This document shows positions 56,860 to 64,000 of a stretch of 64,000 nucleotides of DNA, piece after piece; positions within the stretch are counted from its first letter, which is position 1; each line of letters opens with the position of its first letter. The DNA is taken from assembly GCA_025200525.1 (NCBI GenBank), contig CM045760.1, forward strand, positions 44,783,932 through 44,847,931. Direction: 5' to 3'. The notes beneath the pieces are model-generated. The model searched no databases and had not been told where the DNA came from. It saw only the letters and a program-made list of their open reading frames with translations. The DNA is from Camellia lanceoleosa (lineage: Eukaryota > Streptophyta > Magnoliopsida > Ericales > Theaceae). The position numbers were made by a program, and so were the translations under genes.

Positions 56860-57114
56860 CACTACAACAAATAAGAATTTTAAGAATCAAACTTTTTTTG
56901 CTCCAAAAGGAAAAATTTTGTTATTAAAAAAATATTTTGGGACAATTTTTTGTTGTCGTAAAAATAGTCATTAAAAAGTTGTTCAAAAAATAATAAAAGG
57001 ATTTTTAGTGACAAAAATTTGAAAATGTCACCAATAAATAAATTTTTATGGATAAAATAATTTGGTCTTAAAATGATTTATTTTTTTAAATAAATATTTT
57101 GATTCCAAAAGAAT
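56860..57114 (+). mobile_element. CACTA left-end fragment
   Basis: CACTACAACAAATAAGAATT opens at 56860, followed by TTTTTAGTGACAAAAATTTG-type words. It is interrupted 255 bases later by the next CACTA start. The right end is not seen in this window. Confidence 0.6.
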
Positions 57115-57132
57115 CACTACAACAAATTGCAG

Positions 57133-57430
57133 ATTTGGCGACTAAAATTGGCGACCAAACCAATTTTAGTCGCCAAAAACAGGGTGTTCGGCGACCAAAA
57201 ATAAATTTTAGTCGGCATTCATTTAATATTTTTAGCTACCAAAATTTTTAGTCGCCATATAGTGTTATTGGCGACTAAATTGCTCTTAGTCGCTGTTTTC
57301 AACCACTTTACACTACCAAAGTTCAATTTCGTCGCCGTATGATAACATTTCGCGACAAAACTTTTTGTCGCCAAAAAATTGGGACAAGTTTTTGATGCTT
57401 TTTGGCGACCAAAACAAATATTTAGTCGCT
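57133..57430. promoter_or_regulatory. CACTA subterminal repeat region
   Basis: At least ten copies of a GGCGACYAAA-like word lie in both orientations. In CACTA elements such repeats bind the regulatory transposon protein, by analogy with En/Spm. Confidence 0.7.
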
Positions 57431-57439
57431 GAAGTTTCC

Positions 57440-60207
57440 AAAATGTTTTTTTAGAGGGAAACTCATTAATATTGGCGCCTACATTTAACAACGAATTTTC
57501 TTCTGTTTCACACACACCATACAGAGCACTCGATAGCAAAGCTCTGCGCCGCTGGCCACCGTCGTTCATCACCGGCGCTCGCGACCACGAACATTGCAGT
57601 CCGGCCCGCCATCGATTCATGTGTATTTCTCCTCTCTATCGATCTGTGTCTGTCTGTTTGTATCTCTCTCCCTCTCTATCCCCGTGGCTCACGAGTTCTG
57701 AGGGTTTTGAAATGTTTTTTTTTTTTTTTTTCATTTTATGTCGATTTCGTAATCAAAGCTCCGATTAAGTTAGGGCTTTTTCTGATTACAGGTATTTAGG
57801 GCTTTCTCTGATTACAGGTATTTAGGGATTTTTGTGATTTCTAGTTTTTGGGTTTGTTTTTGTGTTTCAGAAAATAAAAAAAACAAACTTCAGTGGTATT
57901 TCTCGAAAGCCAGGTGTTTTCACAATAGAGATCAATTTTATTTTTATTTTTATTTTTATTTTTATTTTTTTGTTTTCTTTGTTTCATCAAATCACCTGCG
58001 ATGGTAGGTTTTTTGTATCCCCCTCCAGGTTGGTTTTTTACATCTTGGCCTAAAGAGGCTTATCTATTTGTAATCCTCTTTATTAGGTTTTTTCGGTATG
58101 GGTATACACTGATTACAATCCATCACTCTTGAATTCCAATGCTACTTGTGGATGGGTATACACAGAGCATGTATGCCGTTTCTATAATTTCACAAGTATT
58201 GAAGTTTTATTGCTGATTTTCTTGTCCTAAATTGGTTTGAACAAACTCATCTAATTTGGAGTATAGATTAGTCGCTCAAATTTCAATGTGTGTTTGTTTA
58301 CATATCTTTGTAATATAAATAATATCACTTTATCTCTATTTTTTATCCACTTCAATATAACTTTTTTTTTCAATTATTTTTGGTTTTTCAGTATGCTTAC
58401 AATTTTGTACAAGAAAAACTATTTTGTTCATACACATAACCATTTAAAATATCCCATTAGTTTAAGTAATAAAAGAGTTGGTTGGTTTATACATTTATCA
58501 AATATGTGAACAAAATTAAATTTAAAAAAATAGTTGTGTAATGCTAGTATAATATTTTATTATTTAAATATATTTGTTGAGGCTTGATGACTAGCTACTT
58601 GTGGAGAGGATTTGAGCCTCAACAGATTTGGCAATTGGAAAGGCTAGCTTGATGGAGTATTTGTTTAGTGAATTTTCTTGATAGAATAGCTAAGAAAGGG
58701 ATTTGATGTGTTTGATGCAGATGCTCTTACTAGACTTACTCAATAATACCTTCCAAGTGATAAATGTGCCTGCTTCGATTTACAGTGTTGATTTGCAATT
58801 TCATGTGATAAAAAATAAAAACAATAAATTAAAGAAAAGTTGCAGTTTTAAATTTATCTATATTTATTTTATGTTTGATTTTTCTATAGTTAATTATGCT
58901 GACGGATAAGCATAAAATTCACAAAATCAATTGTCATTTCGATGCCAAAACATTGAGATTTCAAGTTACAACGATATAAACTTTTAAAAAAAAATAAATA
59001 TGTATTTAGGTTAACAAACAGATTGTTCTTTGAATTGTATAGTGTTTTTGAAATGTATCTACTTTTAATGTCTGCCTACTGAAAGCTCATTTATATGTGT
59101 ATGCTTTTTCAGTTCTCCATTTTAAGTAAAGGAAGATGATGAAGTCGACAATTTACACATAAAGTTCAAAGTGAGGCGGAAAACAAAGCGTATATACTCG
59201 TATCTACCTCCTAAAGTTGGTTTAAAGATCAGCAGATCATTAAAAGTTAGTTTTTTGCTCCATTTTGAGTTGCATTTAACACATGAAACTGTGTTATTGG
59301 ACAGTTTATTTTTTACTTTGTCTCCTTTACCAGCTTTACTGATGATTTATGACATATTTTTTCCCCACCTTCGGTTTTACTTTGAGGATAAAAATTCTTC
59401 ATTTATTTCATCATACAGTCAAATGATGGAGTACAATTATTATTGTAAAGTGTCCATCTATGTTTTACACCATGTAGTAAATGTCTAATATTTTACTTGA
59501 ATTTTAAAAGGATTTTGCTACTGATTGGAACAAATACATAGAATTTAGTAGGACAAGTTTGTTAAATATAAATTCATCTTGCACCAACACTAGCAAATGC
59601 CCCTATTAATTAATATAGAAGTGAAGAATCCTATTAAGGGTATATATTTGGAATACTACTTAGAAGGAACAATCAATCCATGTAATGAAATTCAATATTT
59701 TGTAATATGAAAATAAATTTGTTCACACACCTTTTTAGTATAGAACAATACAAATTAATTGATTTATGTTCACATTTTTTTCAATGCTTCAGAACTTTGA
59801 AATTTCATTACTTTAGTTTTACCCATCTGATTTTCATAAAATTTATGTTTACAACATGTATGTTATGAGATCTCTTAACGTCCTATCTATATGGAATATG
59901 AAATTTAATTTCTCTTTAAATTTGGTCAGAATTACATGTCTCCCTGTAAGATGAGTTGACATAGAATTGTTCATGTATGTCACATTAGCGTATGCATACA
60001 TGCCGAGTTACTACTGAAATTAGCCAACTATATGCAGCTGAGAAATAGGCATAACATCCCGATCTGTTATTACTATTTCGGTAAACACCAACAAGCAATG
60101 CTAATCGAACCCTTAAACTTACTTAAGCTGTCTTCCATTACAGAGTATTTTTCCAAGTTCCTGTCCATTCCCAGGTTCATCTTTGGTTCATCTGTATTGT
60201 TCCAATA
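57440..60207 (+). other. leader and probable 5' introns of the CACTA transposase gene
   Basis: A GC-richer segment (57480-57710) with CGCCGCTGGCCACC and ACCGGCGCTCGCGACC could be an untranslated first exon. It is followed by AT-rich sequence with a (TTTTTA)n-like run at 57935-57970. No long ORF is present until 60208. Confidence 0.5.
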
Positions 60208-63200
60208 ATGGACAAGAGTTGGATGATGATACAAGATCGGCTAAAAAGTAAAGAGTATCTACAGGGTGTTCAGTCATTTATTGAGTTTGCTATGAAGAAT
60301 TTAGGGCCGCAGGATGAGATCCGTTGTCCTTGTGTTGATTGCTTAAACGACAAAAAATTTAGTCGACACGTTGTACGGTTGCACTTGATTCGAAGAGGAA
60401 TCGCAATTTCTTATCGAACTTGGGTGCACCATGGGGAACATGCTCCCATGGTTCGTGATCATCCTACTATGCGAAACGATGATACCGAAACTAATGAACC
60501 TGGAATGACTGACAATCACGAAAATGTGGATGAACTTCCTACCATGTTAGAAAAGATTTACATGAGTGGTCTCATGGATGATAATATCGACGAAGAACGT
60601 ACTAGTTCGGAGAGGCACAAATTGTTGAAGTTCATGAAGTTGTTCGATGATGCTCAACGCAAAGTATATCCAGACTATGAAAAGTTCTCCATATTGTCTT
60701 TCGTAATTAAGATGCTTCATTTGAAGGTGTACAATAAATGGAGCAACAAATCTTTCGACATGGTTATGCAAGTTTTCAAAGACATTTTACCAAACTGTGA
60801 TGAAACTGTTCCATGGACTCTTTACGAAGCGAAAAAGTTCTTACGTGAATTGGGTTTGGGATATGAGGCCATTCATGCATGCAAGAATGATTGTACTCTA
60901 TTTTGGAAGGACAACGCCACATTGGAGAATTGCCCTACATGTACGGAGTGTAGATACAAGTTGAACAACAAGACGGGTACAAAAATTCCACACAAAATAC
61001 TGAGGTACTTTCCTTTGACACCCAGGTTGAAGAGATTGTACATGTCGAAAAAAACAGCCGCATTTATGAGATGGCACAAAGATAAGCGTGTGGATGATGG
61101 AGTACTACGACATCCAGCTGATGGTGAGGCATGGAAGGATTTTGATAGGTTGCATCCTACGTTCTCTGCGGATCCTCGGAATGTAAGGCTAGGGCTTGCC
61201 ACAGATGGTTTCAATCCATTCGGAAATATGAGTACATCGTACAGCATGTAGCCCGTAATCTTAATGCCTTACAATCTACCCCCATGGAAGTGTATGAAAG
61301 ATCCATTTTTCATGCTGTCATTGCTTATTCCAGGACGATCCGCACCTGGAAGAGACATCGATATTTATTTGCAACCATTAGTAGAAGAGTTAACTACTTT
61401 GTGGGAGCATGGTGTGCAAACATATGATGCCTCAAATGGCCAAATATTTACAATGCATGCAGCAGTCATGTGGACCATCAATGACTTCCCCGCATATGGT
61501 TCCTTGTCTGGTTGGAGTACAAAAGGTTACTTGGCCTGCCCTAACTGCAACATGGATGCTTCATCTCAGAGTTTGCGAAGTAAGATAGGGTATATGGGTG
61601 CTCGGCAGTACTTACCTGAGAACCATAGTTGGCAAAGAAGTAGGCTATTCAACGGTGAAATTGAGAATCGGTCTAAACCCATGGAGTTATCGGGAGAACA
61701 AATACTCGAGCAAATTAATTTGGGGACGTACAAGCCATACGGAAAGCATCCAACCAACCAAAAAAGACAAAGGACTGAAAAGCCAACTCCAAACTGGACG
61801 AAAAGAAGCATTTTGTTTGACCTTCCCTATTGGAAAACACTTAAGCTTCGACATAACCTTGATGTCATGCACATAGAGAAGAATATATGTGACAGTCTGC
61901 TTGGGACACTATTGAGCATAGATGGCAAGAACAAGGACACAGACAAAGCACGTTTGGATCTGGAGGACATGCGAATACGAAAGGAGCTACACTTGATAAG
62001 GCATGCGAATGGCTCTTTCGAGAAGCCTCCGGCATTTTACACATTGTCCCTGGCAGAGAGACAAGGGTTTTATGATTTCTTGAAATTGATTAAGTATCCT
62101 GATGGCTATGCTGCAAATGTATCCAATTGTGTCACTGCGAATAGTGGTAAGTGAGTTGGCCTTAAGAGTCATGACTGTCATGTCCTTCTACAACGTCTTC
62201 TTCCCATTGGGATGCGAGGATACCTTCCTACCGAGATTGGGACAACATTGTTTGAGTTGGGAACTTTTTTCAAACAGTTGTGCTCAAAGACATTGCGGGT
62301 CACTGATTTGGAGCAATTGCAAGAACAAATCGTACTTATACTTTGTAAGCTTGAGAAGATTTTTCCTCCTGCTTTCTTTGATATCATGGTCCATTTGGCA
62401 ATTCATTTGCCTTATGAGGCTATGCTTGGAGGGCCTGTGCAATATCGATGGATGTATCCTATTGAGAGGTATAACTACAATGGGGGTGCTTTTTTAATGT
62501 AAATATAGTTCAATGTAACCATACTAACGATCATCCTGATGTTTACATGTAGGATGCTCGGACTTCTTAAAGGATTTGTGGGCAATAAAGCTCGGCCAGA
62601 AGGTTCTGTTGCCGAGGGCTACATATCGAAAGAGTGTACGACGTTCTGTTCAATGTATTTGGATGGAGTTGAAACGGTCTTTAATCGGGAAGAAAGGAAC
62701 TACGATGGAGGTGACAATGGGCCGGGGTTGGCAATTTTCACTCAAAATGTTCGTCCTTTTGGTCAACTCCCAAGGGCAATTGATGTGTTCGTAACTAACT
62801 GCGAATTGGCTCATTGGTTTGTCCTGCACAATAGTTTGGAAGTTGATGAATATCTAGAGTACGATTCCTCGTCATATACGCAGCATACATTTTGTACATG
62901 GTTTTTTTTTTCTTAAGTCTTCATTATTCCAATTACTTATGAATTACATTGTATTAAGTAGGGAACACAAGCTCGTGTTGCAACAAACATATGGAAGTGA
63001 TTGCAACATCGCAATGCGCCAATGCAAAGAATTTCCTAAATGGTTCAAAGATCGCATAAGCTGAAGCTCGTTATTGTATAGTTTGCTGATAATGTTACAT
63101 TATTCTAAGTTTGAATTAACTTGACATACTTTCTTGTGTAGATGAACCAACTGCGAAATCAAAAGTCACCCGAAGCAACCAATGAGATGTGGTCATTAGC

Positions 63201-63906
63201 CAATGGACCTAATGCCTTAGTGAACACATATTCGGGATGCATTGCTAATGGCGTCCGATTCCATACTATCGACCGTGATAACCGTCGTAAATGTCAAAAT
63301 AGTGGGTTGGTAGTGGAAGGCGACCACGAAGGCCAATTGATAAAGTTCTACGGCTACCTTTGTAAAGTGTGGGAACTGACATATTTGTTTGGACATCGGG
63401 TTGTTTTGTTCCAATGTGAATGGTATAACACCGGTAGTAGTCGAACTTTGCGTGTCGAACCACATGTGACAGCTGTTGATGTAAGAAGTCGATGGTATAA
63501 AGATGACTCGTTTGTGTTCCCAAGCCAAGTTCAACAAGTTTTCTATGTTCCCGATACGAAGTTAGGGCCGAATTGGCGAGTTGTAGAAAAGTTTCAACAT
63601 CGACGACTTTGGGATGTGCCAGAGCTGGATGTGACAGAAGTTGATGAAGTGTTGCAAGAAGATGAGACCACTACTGTTGTACCAACTGAGCCTATTGATG
63701 ATGATGCTGTTTTGCGTCGGAATGACATTGAACCTGAAATAATTTCAATGGAAGTTTCGCATACCAAAAAGCGTGTACAACCCGAGGGTGTTATGGATGA
63801 TGCTTTCATCTGTGATGACGATGATGAACTAACAATCGCGGGTGATGACGAAGAAGAAGATGAGATAGAAACTAATTTTGATACAGATACGGACCTAGAG
63901 TTTTAA
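60208..63906 (+). pseudogene. TNP2-type CACTA transposase
   Basis: Exon 1 (60208-62468) starts MDKSWMMIQDRLKSKEYLQG, the transposase-associated domain with CPCVDCLN. The TNP2 core follows (PGRDIDIYLQPLVEELTTLW, WTINDFPAYGSLSGWSTKGY, HNLDVMHIEKNICDSLLGTL), then DUF4218 (GMRGYLPTEIGTTLFELG). Exon 2 (62553-62900) reads MLGLLKGFVGNKARPEGSVA, exon 3 (62962-63056) EHKLVLQQTYG..FPKWFKDRI, and exon 4 (63142-63906) the DUF4216 block WYNTGSSRTLRVEP plus an acidic tail. Exon 1 to 2 joins in phase (AG+G), as does 2 to 3 (TG+G). Defects are TAG at 61249-61251, probably once Trp, TGA at 62152-62154, and a GC rather than GT donor after exon 3. Confidence 0.88.
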
Positions 63907-64000
63907 CTCACTTTGTGGTAAAATGACTTTATGTGTTCTGTAAGTACATTGTTGATGAACTTTGTTTGTTTGTCCGGCTTGTTTTGTTGATGTGATAGGG

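Larger units (their letters stand above)
57115..64000 (+). mobile_element. CACTA (En/Spm-type) transposon, left part with transposase
   Basis: The left terminus CACTACAACAAATTGCAG is followed by a subterminal region (57133-57430) dense in GGCGACYAAA and TTTAGTCGCC words. Downstream come a leader with possible untranslated exons and a TNP2 transposase gene to 63906. The right end lies beyond the window, so the size and TSD cannot be given. A separate TnpA-like gene is not visible. Confidence 0.88.

Overview
This window looks like repeat-rich nuclear DNA of a flowering plant, probably a eudicot. The evidence is the AT-rich background, spliced exons, plant-type LINEs with RNase H, Ty1/copia and Ty3/gypsy LTR elements, a TNP2-type CACTA transposase, a Helitron and many MITEs. 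There are no bacterial-style operons and no convincing rRNA or tRNA genes. I cannot name the species.

Layout. 1-3500: 5' part of a Ty1/copia element on the minus strand (integrase, protease and gag remnants, PBS, LTR). 3668-4386: two MITE-like elements. 4761-9156: a complete non-autonomous LTR retrotransposon with 585-bp LTRs, a 5-bp TSD and hairpin-forming tandem repeats. 9410-10690 and 13575-13745: a tandem family whose minus strand carries a plant snRNA-type USE plus TATA pair. Between them, 10694-13574 is a probable gypsy solo LTR with a 554-bp Helitron inside. 14769-17650: several inverted-repeat elements. 18727-25660: a decayed copia element interrupted by a CACTA (19278-21171) and by a LINE (21727-24765).

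Woven through this is what I read as one host gene on the plus strand (about 16604-56749). Six short exon-like blocks have GT/AG borders, and the reading phase agrees at the three junctions I could test. The gene is dead: exon 3 is frameshifted, exon 4 is split by a LINE, and exon 5 is split by a second LINE-like insertion. I do not recognise the protein. The exon-4 LINE (29820-44577) is itself split by two solo LTRs of one large family (3.9 and 4.8 kb). Removing both LTRs rejoins the LINE reading frame.

The long intron 44612-54685 holds an 11-bp-TSD MITE, a solo LTR with perfect TSD, a GAAGCAT-ended element, a minus-strand LINE with a long RT ORF, a 9-bp-TSD element, and three copies of an older dispersed unit. 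The window ends inside a large CACTA transposon (57115 to beyond 64000) whose TNP2 transposase has two in-frame stops and one non-GT intron donor.

I found no new gene system that can be claimed from sequence alone. The best leads are the USE/TATA tandem array, the hairpin repeat array of the non-autonomous LTR element, the near-perfect 160-bp hairpin at 55702-55861, and the well-ordered nesting record inside the broken host gene.
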